The notes: generated by a model from the sequence alone, not told the origin. A stretch of DNA of 64,000 nt from Paracoccaceae bacterium (GCA_024304985.1 JAMWZC010000007.1:124001-188000), one strand, 5' to 3'. Positions 1-8,369 are shown, counted from the first letter of the stretch. Numbers and translations are program-made.

Positions 1-654
1 GGGGTGCCCGTGGTGGGCCACCAGATCGGTATTCCCGAACTGACGCCCGAGAAGTTCGACCCGCTGGGGATTTTCCTGACCTATCCTTTCGTGATCGCGG
101 TCGCCGGGGATGCGCCCTATGACGACATGGCGGGGCTGGCGGAATACGCCAAGTCCAACGCGTTGGCGCTGGGACATTTCGGCAATGTGCTGACACCCAC
201 GCAGGTGACCATGGCGCTAGCCAAGACGATGGATTTCGAATGGGGATCGGACGCGGCCTTTGACGCGCTGGATTGCAATACGCTGGCCAGTGGCGATGCG
301 GATGTGATCAACACCACCTTGCAACTGATCCTGCCCTGTCTGGACAGTGTGAAGGTTCTGGCCGCGATCACCGACGAGCGCATTCCGCTGGTGCCCGATG
401 CGCCCACTGTGGGAGAGATCGAGCCGTCATTGGATATCGCGCTGTGGAACGGGTTGTTCGTGCATAAGGACACGCCGCAGGATGTGCGTGACAAGATCAT
501 CGCCGTGGCGGAAAAGACCGTGATGGGCGAGCGGGCGCAGCAGGTGGCCAAGGATACCGGCGGGCTGGTCTATTGGCAGAATGCCGAGGAGAGCGCTGCG
601 CGGATCAAGGCCGATATCGAGAAGGTCGCAGCCATCGGGGCGATGCTGGAGTGA
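1..654 (+). CDS. tctC: Tripartite tricarboxylate transporter substrate-binding protein, TctC/Bug family (5' end missing)
   Basis: The frame is open from the left edge of the window to a TGA at 652-654, so the gene starts upstream and only the last ~217 residues are visible. Bug/TctC proteins are usually ~320 residues, so roughly the first third, including the signal peptide, is lost. The visible part has the family's C-terminal lobe, including the stretch ALWNGLFVHKDTP followed by helices that end in KADIEKVAAIGAML. A Cys pair (LDCNT and LPCLD) may form a disulfide. The protein would bind a carboxylate-type ligand in the periplasm and deliver it to TctA/TctB encoded just downstream. The ligand cannot be read from sequence. 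Confidence 0.9.
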   Translation, partial: GVPVVGHQIGIPELTPEKFDPLGIFLTYPFVIAVAGDAPYDDMAGLAEYAKSNALALGHFGNVLTPTQVTMALAKTMDFEWGSDAAFDALDCNTLASGDADVINTTLQLILPCLDSVKVLAAITDERIPLVPDAPTVGEIEPSLDIALWNGLFVHKDTPQDVRDKIIAVAEKTVMGERAQQVAKDTGGLVYWQNAEESAARIKADIEKVAAIGAMLE

Positions 655-660
655 TCCGGT

Positions 661-700
661 CGGGGGCGGTGCGGAACATGGATGCCGCCCGCCCCCCGTT
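661..700 (+). terminator. GC-rich hairpin between tctC and tctB
   Basis: A 7-bp perfect GC stem (662-668 pairs with 690-696) with a long loop lies 8 bases after the tctC stop and is followed by TTTCC. It could act as a partial terminator or mRNA-end stabiliser that keeps binding-protein mRNA more abundant than that of the membrane subunits, a common arrangement in such operons. The T-run is weak, so full termination is unlikely. Confidence 0.35.
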
Positions 701-731
701 TCCTGTCTCCCTCGGCCAGAACGGGTGATTG

Positions 732-1280
732 ATGTCTGACGATCCCTTCCTTGCCAGCAAGGGGCCACGGCGCGGGCAGATCCTGTTCGCGCTGGCCTTT
801 GCGGGTTTTGCCATCTTCATCCTGTCCAATCTGGGCAACCAGACCACATGGGCGCCGCGCACCAAGCTGTTCGCGCAGCCCGGCTTCTGGCCGGGGGTCG
901 CGGGTGCGGGGATGGTGCTGTTCGGGTTGTTGCATCTGCGCGGGGTGCGGCGGGGCATGGGGTTGCGTCGTCCGTGGATCAGCCGCGAGGATCGGGCCGA
1001 GGCCCGCGTCTGGGTGCAGCCCTTGGAATATACCGCGTGGTTCATGGTCTATGTCTTTGCCGTGCCGCGGATCGGGCATCTGCCTGCGACGATGATCTTT
1101 GCGCCCGCGCTGACATGGCGGCTGGGCTATCGCAGCCCGCGTCTGTTGTGGGCGTCACTGGCCTTTGGCGTTGCCGTCGTGCTGATCTTCAAGGGCGTTC
1201 TGGGGGTGAAAATTCCAGGCGGTGCCGTCTACGAATACCTGCCCGACAGCATCCGCGCCTTTGCGCTGCGTTACCTGTGA
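732..1280 (+). CDS. tctB: Tripartite tricarboxylate transporter small membrane subunit TctB
   Basis: A 182-residue integral membrane protein with about four hydrophobic segments (near residues 20-37, 55-73, 100-128 and 141-162), the expected size and topology of TctB. The ATG at 732 is preferred over a TTG three bases earlier. It lies between the binding protein and the large permease TctA, the canonical C-B-A order, and the tctA start is 7 bases past its stop. TctB is poorly conserved in sequence, so the call rests on size, topology and neighbours. Confidence 0.85.
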   Translation: MSDDPFLASKGPRRGQILFALAFAGFAIFILSNLGNQTTWAPRTKLFAQPGFWPGVAGAGMVLFGLLHLRGVRRGMGLRRPWISREDRAEARVWVQPLEYTAWFMVYVFAVPRIGHLPATMIFAPALTWRLGYRSPRLLWASLAFGVAVVLIFKGVLGVKIPGGAVYEYLPDSIRAFALRYL

Positions 1281-1287
1281 GGCGGGC

Positions 1288-2907
1288 ATGGATCTGATTT
1301 TTGCAGGGCTTGAGGTTCTTTACCGCTGGGACGTGATGCTGGCGCTGCTGGTGGGGTCCATCGGCGGGGTGATGATCGGGGCGGTGCCCGGTGTCGGACC
1401 TGCGGTCGCCATTGCGATCCTGTTGCCCGCGACATTCTGGATGGACCCGATCGTGGGGTTGACCCTTCTGCTGGGGATCTACGGCAGTTCGATGTATGGC
1501 GGCGCGATCCCCGCGATCCTGATCAATACGCCGGGCACGGCGGTGAATGCGCTGACCACCTATGACGGCTATCCCATGACCCTGCGGGGCGAGGGGCGCA
1601 AGGCGATTTCCATTGCTTATACGGCGAGTTTCGTGGGGGCCATCATCTCGATCATCTGTCTGATCAGTCTGGCCCCGGTGCTGGCAAAGGTCGCGCCGAT
1701 GTTTGGCGCGCGCGAGATTTTTCTGGCGGCCTTGCTGGGACTGGTGTTGGTCGTCGTGTCGCATCGTGGGCAGGCGGCGATTGCGGCGGCGCTGGCTTGT
1801 TTGGGGATTTTCATCGGCACTATCGGGCTGGAGCCTGTGAAATACACCAAGCGCTATACCTTCGATCAAAGCTGGCTGGCGTCAGGCGTTGATCTGATCG
1901 TGGTGGTGCTGGGGCTTTATGCCATTTCACAAGCGTTCATGCTGATGCAGGGGGATGATGTGAAAACGCGCCGCGTGCCCTTGGGTGGGGGCATGTTCCA
2001 AGGTCTGCGCGAGGTGGCGCGGCATCCGCGTGTGGCGGGGGTGTCGTCAGGTTTCGGCGTGCTGATGGGGATCATTCCGGGGGTGGGGGAATTCACCTCG
2101 CAATTTCTGGCTTATACCTATGCGCAGAAAACCTCGAAACGGCCCGAGGATTTCGGACAGGGATCGGTTGAGGGGCTGATTGCCTCGGAGAGCGCCAACA
2201 ACTCGGTGCCTGCCGCCGCGATGGTGCCGCTGCTGGCGCTGGGGATTCCCGGCGAGGAGCTGACGGCGATGATGCTGGCGGTGTTCTATGTGCATAACGT
2301 GGTGCCCGGTCCGGGATTGTTCCAGAACCAGATGGATTTCGTCATGGCGATCTATCTGGCGCTGTTGTTCCTGAATATCCTTGTGATGGTGTTTTTGCTG
2401 TTTTCCACCAATGCGCTGATGATGGTGGCGCGGTTGCCGAACCGGTTTCTGGGGGTTGGCATCCTGACTCTGTCTTTCGTGGGCATCTATTCGCTGCGCA
2501 ACTCGGCCACCGATTGCCTGATGGCGGCGGCGTTCGGGCTGTTCGGGTTCATCCTCAAGCGGCTGAGCCTGCCGATTGTGCCGATCATCATGGGGATCGT
2601 GCTGGGCGGCATCATGGAGGCCAAGCTGCGCATTGCCATGGCGCGGGTGAAAACGCCTTACGATTTCATCGACCGGCCCATCGCGATGGCGCTGTTCGTA
2701 TTCATCATCCTGATCATCGCCTTCCAGATCCGGGGCGCGGTGATCCAATCCAGACGTCTTAAGGAGGCCCAATGGTCGACCAGACCCGCATCGACGCGCT
2801 TCGGCACGTTCCTGTCCCGCCGCAGGGACTTTGTATTGACGGAACGTGGCAAGAGGCTGAGGGAGGCACGCTCGACGTTACCTCGCCCATCGACGGATCG
2901 CGACTGA
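1288..2907 (+). CDS. tctA: Tripartite tricarboxylate transporter large permease TctA (3' end overlaps next gene)
   Basis: This is the large permease of the TTT family. Near the N-terminus it carries the TctA signature (GGVMIGAVPGVGPAVA), then YGGAIPAILINTPGTA, and a mirrored repeat near the middle (MGIIPGVGEF and SANNSVPAAAMVPLLALGIP). About eleven hydrophobic segments are visible. The start is the ATG at 1288, since the open frame further upstream overlaps tctB. To the stop at 2907 the protein is 539 residues, against ~500 usual for the family. The last ~48 residues (from about nt 2761) are Arg/Thr-rich and lie inside the aldehyde dehydrogenase gene in another frame. A TAA at 2760-2762 in a neighbouring frame would give ~491 residues, so either a real long overlap or a single-base indel is possible. 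Confidence 0.9.
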   Translation: MDLIFAGLEVLYRWDVMLALLVGSIGGVMIGAVPGVGPAVAIAILLPATFWMDPIVGLTLLLGIYGSSMYGGAIPAILINTPGTAVNALTTYDGYPMTLRGEGRKAISIAYTASFVGAIISIICLISLAPVLAKVAPMFGAREIFLAALLGLVLVVVSHRGQAAIAAALACLGIFIGTIGLEPVKYTKRYTFDQSWLASGVDLIVVVLGLYAISQAFMLMQGDDVKTRRVPLGGGMFQGLREVARHPRVAGVSSGFGVLMGIIPGVGEFTSQFLAYTYAQKTSKRPEDFGQGSVEGLIASESANNSVPAAAMVPLLALGIPGEELTAMMLAVFYVHNVVPGPGLFQNQMDFVMAIYLALLFLNILVMVFLLFSTNALMMVARLPNRFLGVGILTLSFVGIYSLRNSATDCLMAAAFGLFGFILKRLSLPIVPIIMGIVLGGIMEAKLRIAMARVKTPYDFIDRPIAMALFVFIILIIAFQIRGAVIQSRRLKEAQWSTRPASTRFGTFLSRRRDFVLTERGKRLREARSTLPRPSTDRD

Positions 2908-4256
2908 CCACCATCGGGGCGGCCAATGCCGCTGATGTGGGGCGCGCGGTGGCGGCGGCGCGGCGTGCGTTCGAGGATGGGCGCTGGTCGCGGCTGTCGC
3001 CCGCGGCGCGCAAGGCGGTGCTACACCGGATCGCGGACAGGATCGAGGCCGAGGCCTTGGCGTTGACCGTGCTGGGTGTGCGCGACAACGGGACCGAGAT
3101 CGGCATGGCGCTGAAGGCCGAGGCCGGATCGGCGGCGGGGACTTTTCGGTATTACGCCGAGGCGATTGACAAGGTTTACGGGCAGATCGCGCCCACGGCC
3201 CCGGATGTGCTGGGGCTGGTGCATCATGTGCCGGTGGGTGTGGTGGCAGCGATTGTGCCGTGGAACTTTCCGCTGATGATCGGGGCGTGGAAGCTGGCCC
3301 CGGCGCTGGCGGCGGGTAATTCGGTTGTGTTGAAGCCTGCGGAGACCGCGTCACTGTCGCTGCTGCGGCTGGCGCAGATCTGTCTGGAATGCGGGTTGCC
3401 GGATGGCGTTTTGAACGTCGTCACCGGGCATGGCCATGTCACGGGCGAGGCGCTGGCCCTGTCTATGGATGTGGATGTGATGGTCTTTACCGGATCAGGG
3501 GCCACGGGGAGGCGGTTGTTGGAATATTCCGCGCGGTCGAACCTGAAGCGCTGTTATCTGGAGCTGGGGGGCAAATCGCCCAATATCGTGTTTGCCGATG
3601 CGCCGGATCTGGAACAGGCGGCGAAAGTGTCGGCCATGGGGATTTTCCGCAATGCGGGGCAGGTCTGCGTCGCAGGCTCGCGCCTGTTGGTGGAACGGTC
3701 GGTGCATGATGATTTTGTCAGCATGCTGGCGCGGCATGCGGGGGCGTTGAAGGTGGGTGATCCGCTGAACCTGTCCAGCCAGATCGGGGCGGTGAATTCC
3801 GAGCGGCAATTGGCAGGGAACCTTGGCTTTGTAGCGGATGCAGTCGATGAGGGCGGCGAGGTTGTGCTGGGCGGCAGGCGTATTCTGGAGGCGACGGGCG
3901 GCACCTATATGGAGCCGACGATTGTGACGGGTGTGCACCCCCATCACCGATTGGCCCGGCAGGAGGTGTTCGGCCCGGTTCTGGCCGTGATCCCGTTTGA
4001 CAGTGAGGCGGATGCGCTGCGGATTGCCAATGACAGCGATTACGGTCTGGCCTCGGCCGTGTGGACATCGAACCTGAGCCGCGCGCATCGGATGGTGGCC
4101 GGGCTGCGTGCGGGCGTGGTGCATGTGAACACCTATGGCGGGGCCGACAATACGGTGCCGCTGGGGGGCGTGAAACAATCCGGCAATGGGCATGACAAAT
4201 CGCTGCATGCTCTGGATAAGTATCACGACCTCAAGACTGCGTGGATCCAGCTATGA
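2772..4256 (+). CDS. NAD(P)-dependent aldehyde dehydrogenase
   Basis: A 494-residue enzyme of the aldehyde dehydrogenase superfamily that oxidises an aldehyde to its acid. It has the PWNF cofactor motif at residues 163-166, the cofactor-binding Lys in VVLKPAE (~188), the general-base Glu in ELGGKSP (~265) and the nucleophilic Cys in GQVCVAGSR (Cys299). AAGGAGG lies 5 bases before the ATG at 2772, which fixes the start even though tctA reads through it. The stop overlaps the next start by four bases (ATGA). Position next to a phospho-lyase-like enzyme and a kinase suggests that it oxidises the aldehyde released by them. The exact substrate is not readable. Confidence 0.92.
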   Translation: MVDQTRIDALRHVPVPPQGLCIDGTWQEAEGGTLDVTSPIDGSRLTTIGAANAADVGRAVAAARRAFEDGRWSRLSPAARKAVLHRIADRIEAEALALTVLGVRDNGTEIGMALKAEAGSAAGTFRYYAEAIDKVYGQIAPTAPDVLGLVHHVPVGVVAAIVPWNFPLMIGAWKLAPALAAGNSVVLKPAETASLSLLRLAQICLECGLPDGVLNVVTGHGHVTGEALALSMDVDVMVFTGSGATGRRLLEYSARSNLKRCYLELGGKSPNIVFADAPDLEQAAKVSAMGIFRNAGQVCVAGSRLLVERSVHDDFVSMLARHAGALKVGDPLNLSSQIGAVNSERQLAGNLGFVADAVDEGGEVVLGGRRILEATGGTYMEPTIVTGVHPHHRLARQEVFGPVLAVIPFDSEADALRIANDSDYGLASAVWTSNLSRAHRMVAGLRAGVVHVNTYGGADNTVPLGGVKQSGNGHDKSLHALDKYHDLKTAWIQL

Positions 4257-5542
4257 CCGAGAGCCTCATCGACCGCCGTGCCCGCCTGTTGGGGCCGAAC
4301 ATGTCCACCTTTTATGAGGAGCCTGTGCATCTGGTGCGTGGTCTGGGCACCAAGCTGTGGGATGCGGAGGGGCGGGAATACCTGGATTGCTACAACAATG
4401 TGCCGCATGTGGGCCATTGCCACCCGAAGGTGGTGGAGGCGATCTGCGCGCAAGCGGGGATGCTCAACACCCATACGCGCTATCTGCACGAGGGGATTCT
4501 GGATTATGTCGAGGCGCTGACCGGGATGGTGGGGGCGCCGTTTGACACGGCGCTGCTGACCTGCACGGGGTCGGAAGCGAATGACGTGGCGCTGCGGATG
4601 GCGCAGGCCTTGACAGGCAAGACAGGCGTGATCGCCACGGATCACACCTATCATGGCAATACGACCGCCGTGCATCAGCTGAGCCGGACGAACCCGCCGC
4701 CGGGGGGCTATGCCACGAATGTGGGTTTCGTGCCTGCGCCAGACAGCTATCGCCCCTTGGGCGGGGTGGCGGGGATGGCGCATGCCCATGCCTTTGCCGC
4801 CGCCGTGCAGGCGCAGATCGACGCCTTGGAGGCGACGGAGCATGGGTTTTCCACCCTGATCCTCTGTCCCTTCTTCGCCAATGAGGGGTTTCCCGACCTG
4901 CCCCATGGCTGGCTTGATCCCACGGTCGAGGTGGTGCGGCGTGCAGGCGGCGTGATCATCGCGGATGAGGTGCAGCCGGGTTTCGGGCGGTTGGGCACGC
5001 ATTTCTGGGGGTTTCAGAAGATCGGTTTCACGCCCGACATCATCACCATCGGGAAGCCGATGGCGAACGGACACCCGGTGGCGGCGGTGATTGCGCCGCA
5101 TGAGACGATGTATGCGTTCCGCAGCGCGTTTCGCTATTTCAACACCTTCGCGGGCAATCCGGTGTCCTGCGCGGCGGCGATGGCGACATTGAAGGTCGTG
5201 CAGGAGGAAGGGTTGATGGAGAATGCGCGGGTCGTGGGAGACTATGCCCGCGATGGCCTGCGCGATCTGGCGGGGCGGCATGACTGCATCGGAGATGTGC
5301 GCGGGTCGGGGCTGTTCTTCGGGGCGGAAATGGTGCTGGACCGGGTGACCAAGGCACCCGCCACTGCCTTTACCAAGCGGGTCGCCAATGGGATGCGGCA
5401 GCGCGGGGTGCTGCTGAATTTCCTGGGCATCCATTACAACGTGCTGAAGATGCGCCCGCCGATGGTGTTCTCGAAGGGGGATGCCGACCGGATGCTGAAG
5501 GCGCTGGACGCGGTATTGCGCGACACGCCGCTGGAGCCGTGA
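4253..5542 (+). CDS. Class III aminotransferase-fold PLP enzyme, possibly an amino-alcohol-phosphate phospho-lyase
   Basis: A 429-residue fold-type I PLP enzyme. Seen are GSEAND (residues 106-111), the PLP-contacting Asp in IADEVQPGFGR (239) and the Schiff-base Lys in GKPMANGHP (268). The GKPMANGHP wording and the N-terminal DCYNNVPHVGHCHP stretch are what I associate with the AGXT2L branch (ethanolamine-phosphate and 5-phosphohydroxylysine phospho-lyases) rather than GABA transaminases. The ATG overlaps the aldehyde dehydrogenase stop by four bases, and the stop overlaps the following kinase start. The kinase partner supports the phospho-lyase reading, which would release an aldehyde, ammonia and phosphate. 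An ordinary omega-transaminase remains possible. Confidence 0.85.
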   Translation: MTESLIDRRARLLGPNMSTFYEEPVHLVRGLGTKLWDAEGREYLDCYNNVPHVGHCHPKVVEAICAQAGMLNTHTRYLHEGILDYVEALTGMVGAPFDTALLTCTGSEANDVALRMAQALTGKTGVIATDHTYHGNTTAVHQLSRTNPPPGGYATNVGFVPAPDSYRPLGGVAGMAHAHAFAAAVQAQIDALEATEHGFSTLILCPFFANEGFPDLPHGWLDPTVEVVRRAGGVIIADEVQPGFGRLGTHFWGFQKIGFTPDIITIGKPMANGHPVAAVIAPHETMYAFRSAFRYFNTFAGNPVSCAAAMATLKVVQEEGLMENARVVGDYARDGLRDLAGRHDCIGDVRGSGLFFGAEMVLDRVTKAPATAFTKRVANGMRQRGVLLNFLGIHYNVLKMRPPMVFSKGDADRMLKALDAVLRDTPLEP

Positions 5543-6477
5543 TGGAGGCGCTGGCGCATCAGGCGGCGCGGTTGTGGGGTTTTGCGCCGGGGCAGATCAC
5601 CTTGGCCGCGCGGCGCGAGAATGTCGTCTGGCGGGCCGAGGATGCGCGCGGGGCCTTTGCCCTGCGTCTGCACCGTTTTGGATATCGGAGTGATACCGAG
5701 CTGATATCGGAATTGCAGTGGATGGAATCGCTTGTGCAAGGCGGGTTGAATGTGCCGCGGCCCCTACCCTCCCATTCAGGTCGCTTGGTGGAAGAGGTAG
5801 ACGGCACGCTGGTCGATCTGCTGACATGGTTGCCGGGCACGCCTATCGGGCGGCAGGGTGAGTTGGATGTGGCGGATCGGACGGGCCTGTGCCGCGATCT
5901 GGGCGCGCTGCTGGCGCGGCTGCATGGTATCAGCGATGATTGGGCACCGCGGCCCGGTTTCACCCGGCCTGCCTGGGATCGTGCGGGGCTTTTGGGGGAT
6001 GCGCCGCTTTGGGGGCCGTTCTGGGACAATCCGGGCCTGACGGCGCCGCAGCGCGCCACGCTTCTGGCGGCGCGGGTCAAGGCGGATGCGCATCTGGCGG
6101 GGATCGAGGGCGCGCTGGATTACGGCCTGATCCATGCCGATGCGCTGTCCGAGAATATCCTGATCCACGAGGGCGCCCTGTCGCTGATCGATTTCGACGA
6201 TGGCGGGTGGGGGGTTCGGGATTTCGACCTTGCGACCTTCCTGATGCGGTTCCTGACGGCACCCGACTACCCCCAGATGCGCGCGGCCCTGCTGGAGGGT
6301 TACGCCCGCCGCCGCGCGGTCGATCCGGCCACGCTTGATCTGTTCATCCTGCTGCGCGCCCTGACTTATCCCGGCTGGATCATCCCGCGGCTGTCCGAGC
6401 CGGGGGGCGAAGAGCGATCCGCCCGCGCCATCCGCACCGCCCTGCCGCTGGCAGAGGCCTATCTTGCCAACCGTTGA
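5542..6477 (+). CDS. APH-family small-molecule kinase (homoserine/hydroxylysine kinase-like)
   Basis: A 311-residue aminoglycoside-phosphotransferase-fold kinase. The catalytic loop reads HADALSEN (His198, Asp200, Asn205) and the metal-binding Asp is in LIDFDDGG (Asp217). The N-lobe Arg/Glu-rich strand near residues 22-45 would take the ATP-binding role. The start ATG overlaps the previous stop as TGATG, so translation is probably coupled. In this fold, partners of AGXT2L-type phospho-lyases phosphorylate hydroxylysine or similar amino alcohols. That context suggests the role here, but the substrate is inferred and not shown. Confidence 0.85.
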   Translation: MEALAHQAARLWGFAPGQITLAARRENVVWRAEDARGAFALRLHRFGYRSDTELISELQWMESLVQGGLNVPRPLPSHSGRLVEEVDGTLVDLLTWLPGTPIGRQGELDVADRTGLCRDLGALLARLHGISDDWAPRPGFTRPAWDRAGLLGDAPLWGPFWDNPGLTAPQRATLLAARVKADAHLAGIEGALDYGLIHADALSENILIHEGALSLIDFDDGGWGVRDFDLATFLMRFLTAPDYPQMRAALLEGYARRRAVDPATLDLFILLRALTYPGWIIPRLSEPGGEERSARAIRTALPLAEAYLANR

Positions 6478-6489
6478 CCGGAGCCACAC

Positions 6490-7728
6490 ATGACCACGCC
6501 TGACAAGACCATCCTCGTCGTCGGCACCTATGACACCAAGGATGACGAGTTGACCTATCTGGCCGAGCGCATCCGCGCGCAGGGGGGTGGGGTGATGTCC
6601 ATGGATGTGTCGGTTCTGGGGGAGCCGAAGCGGGGCACCGATCTTTCCAAGCATGAGGTGGCCGTGGCGGGCGGCAGTTCCATTCAGGCCGCGATCGACA
6701 GCGGGGATGAGAATACCGCGATGCAGATCATGGCGCAGGGGGCGGCGGCGCTGGCGCGGCAGTTGCACGCGGCGGGCCGGATCGACGGGGTGATCGTGCT
6801 GGGGGGCACGATGGGCACGGATCTGGCGCTGGACCTGTGCGCCGCACTGCCCTTGGGGGTGCCAAAATATGTCGTCTCGACCGTCAGTTTCTCGGCCATG
6901 CTGCCGCCCGAACGGATTGCTGCCGATATCCAGATGATCCTGTGGGCGGGGGGGCTGTATGGGTTGAATTCGGTGTGCAAATCCTCGCTCAGTCAGGCGG
7001 CGGGGGCGGTTCTGGGGGCCGCGCGGGCGGTGGAGCCGCCTCGCCGTGACCGGCCGCTGATCGGGATGACCAGTTTCGGCAAGACGATCCTGCAGTACAT
7101 GGTGCATCTGAAACCGGCGCTGGAGGCGCGGGGGTTCGAGGTTGCGGTGTTTCACGCCACCGGCATGGGCGGGCGGGCGTTTGAATCGCTGGCCGCCGAG
7201 GGGGCCTTTGCCTGCGTGATGGATTTCGCCACGCAGGAGATCGTGAACCATCACATGGGATCAGGCATTTCAGCGGGGGCTGACCGCATGACCAATGCAG
7301 GATTGCGCGGTATCCCGCAGATTGTGGCCCCGGCCTGCTATGATCTGGTGGACCTGATCGGTTGGCAGCCGATCCCGCCGCGTCTGGCGGGACGGCCCAC
7401 GCATGACCACAACCGGCTTCTGACCTCGACCGTGCTCACGGCTGAGGAGCGGCGCGAGATTGCGGGGCTTTACGCGCAGAAACTGGCCATGGCGACAGGG
7501 CCATCTGCCTTCATCCTGCCGCGCGGCGGGTGCAATGAATGGGACCGGCCCGAAGGCCCGCTGCATGATGCAGAGGGGGTGGCGGCGTTTTGCGCGGCGA
7601 TGGAGGGGGCGATGCCCGCCACGACCACGCTGCATGCGCTGGACTGCCATATCAACGATGCCGGCTTTGCCGAAAAGGTGCTGGAGATCTTCGACGACTG
7701 GGTCGCGCGCGGGATCGTCCAAGCCTAG
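6490..7728 (+). CDS. UPF0261 / Tm-1-like ATP-binding domain protein
   Basis: A 412-residue protein that begins with the family hallmark ILVVGTYDTKDDELTYL, followed by the Tm-1-like fold. The first ~185 residues resemble the Tm-1-like ATP-binding half (GGTMGTDLALDL, VVSTVSFS), and the rest is the second Rossmann-like half ending in a conserved GGCNEWDRPEGP and HINDAGFAEKVL. It is predicted to be soluble. UPF0261 genes often sit in carboxylate or sugar-acid catabolic operons, frequently beside phosphoenolpyruvate-hydrolase-like partners, but a biochemical role is not established. It starts 12 bases after the kinase and is the last gene of this operon. Confidence 0.88.
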   Translation: MTTPDKTILVVGTYDTKDDELTYLAERIRAQGGGVMSMDVSVLGEPKRGTDLSKHEVAVAGGSSIQAAIDSGDENTAMQIMAQGAAALARQLHAAGRIDGVIVLGGTMGTDLALDLCAALPLGVPKYVVSTVSFSAMLPPERIAADIQMILWAGGLYGLNSVCKSSLSQAAGAVLGAARAVEPPRRDRPLIGMTSFGKTILQYMVHLKPALEARGFEVAVFHATGMGGRAFESLAAEGAFACVMDFATQEIVNHHMGSGISAGADRMTNAGLRGIPQIVAPACYDLVDLIGWQPIPPRLAGRPTHDHNRLLTSTVLTAEERREIAGLYAQKLAMATGPSAFILPRGGCNEWDRPEGPLHDAEGVAAFCAAMEGAMPATTTLHALDCHINDAGFAEKVLEIFDDWVARGIVQA

Positions 7729-7734
7729 TCCCTG

Positions 7735-7802
7735 TTTCTTCTTGCCTGAAATATCCCGGGGGAGGCGTTCAACAAGGTTGAACGTCGGGGGCAGCGCCCC
7801 CT
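7735..7802. repeat. Intergenic repeat element with two hairpins between convergent genes
   Basis: Between UPF0261 and hpaR (convergent) there is a perfect 8-bp stem with a 3-base loop (7766-7784, arms CGTTCAAC and GTTGAACG). It is followed by a 6-bp GC stem (7787-7801, GGGGGC and GCCCCC around AGC). The left part (7735-7755), read on the - strand, matches a second copy at 11296-11316 at 15 of 19 positions (core TATTT, GGCAAGA, GAA). It probably serves as a two-way terminator and looks like a dispersed family repeat. Confidence 0.55.
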
Positions 7803-7814
7803 GCCCCGCCTGTT

Positions 7815-8270
7815 TCAGCCGCGCGTGTCGCGGTCCAGCGCGTCCAGTTCGTTCAGCAGGTCCAAAAGCGCGTCGAGTTTGTCCGCGCCGAAGCTTTCGC
7901 GCAGCCATGCGTTCAGGCGCTGGCTTTCCTTGAGGTTGTCGGCGATCAGCTGCCGCCCATCCGGCGTGATGCTGACCAGTTGGCGGCGTTTGTCGGTGGG
8001 ATGGGCTTCGCGGGTGATGAGGCCCTTGGCGGTCAGGGTTTGCAGGATCCGCGTCAGGCTGGGCATCAGCAGGCAGGAGCGGTCGGCGATTTCGGTCGGA
8101 TCAAGCGTGCCGCGTTCGGCCAGCACGCGCAGGACGCGCCATTGCTGTTCAGTGACACCCACATCGGCCAGCATGGCGCGGATCGGCCCCATGACCTTTT
8201 CCCGCGCGCGCAGCAGCGCGATGGGCAGGGAACGGTTCGTTTCGGGGGCGGTGTCGCGGGTGATGTCCAT
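7815..8270 (-). CDS. hpaR: MarR-family regulator of homoprotocatechuate degradation, HpaR
   Basis: A 151-residue winged-helix MarR protein that opens with MDITRDTAPETNRSLPIALL. It contains the HTH region around VTEQQWRVLRVLAERG to MPSLTRILQTLTAKGL and the wing with DKRRQLVSIT. The ATG at 8270 has a G-rich Shine-Dalgarno (GGGGG) just upstream. The longer frame upstream crosses the promoter region and is not used. It is divergent from hpaFEDGH. HpaR proteins repress the hpa operon and are released by homoprotocatechuate-type ligands, and a perfect palindrome in the shared promoter is a natural operator. Confidence 0.93.
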   Translation of the reverse strand: MDITRDTAPETNRSLPIALLRAREKVMGPIRAMLADVGVTEQQWRVLRVLAERGTLDPTEIADRSCLLMPSLTRILQTLTAKGLITREAHPTDKRRQLVSITPDGRQLIADNLKESQRLNAWLRESFGADKLDALLDLLNELDALDRDTRG

Positions 8271-8314
8271 GCCCCCTATCTGCCCCGGTTTCGCGGCACA
8301 GGCAATATGGGGGC

Positions 8315-8347
8315 TTGACGCAGTTTGCATTTTACTTAACATGTTAA
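8315..8347 (+). promoter_or_regulatory. hpaF promoter with palindromic HpaR operator
   Basis: A -35-like TTGACG at 8315-8320 and a weak -10-like TAACAT at 8337-8342 are spaced by 16 bases. The -10 lies inside the perfect 12-bp palindrome TTAACATGTTAA (8336-8347). A MarR dimer bound there would block RNA polymerase at hpaF, whose ATG is at 8370. Repression is inferred from position and from known HpaR behaviour. Confidence 0.65.
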
Positions 8348-8369
8348 TGGCAAGGTCAGGGGAGGGGTC

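Noticed and set aside
4223-5434. A 403-codon - strand open frame opposite the aminotransferase-fold gene
   Set aside because: It has antisense composition, no motif, and lies over the PLP enzyme with intact catalytic residues.
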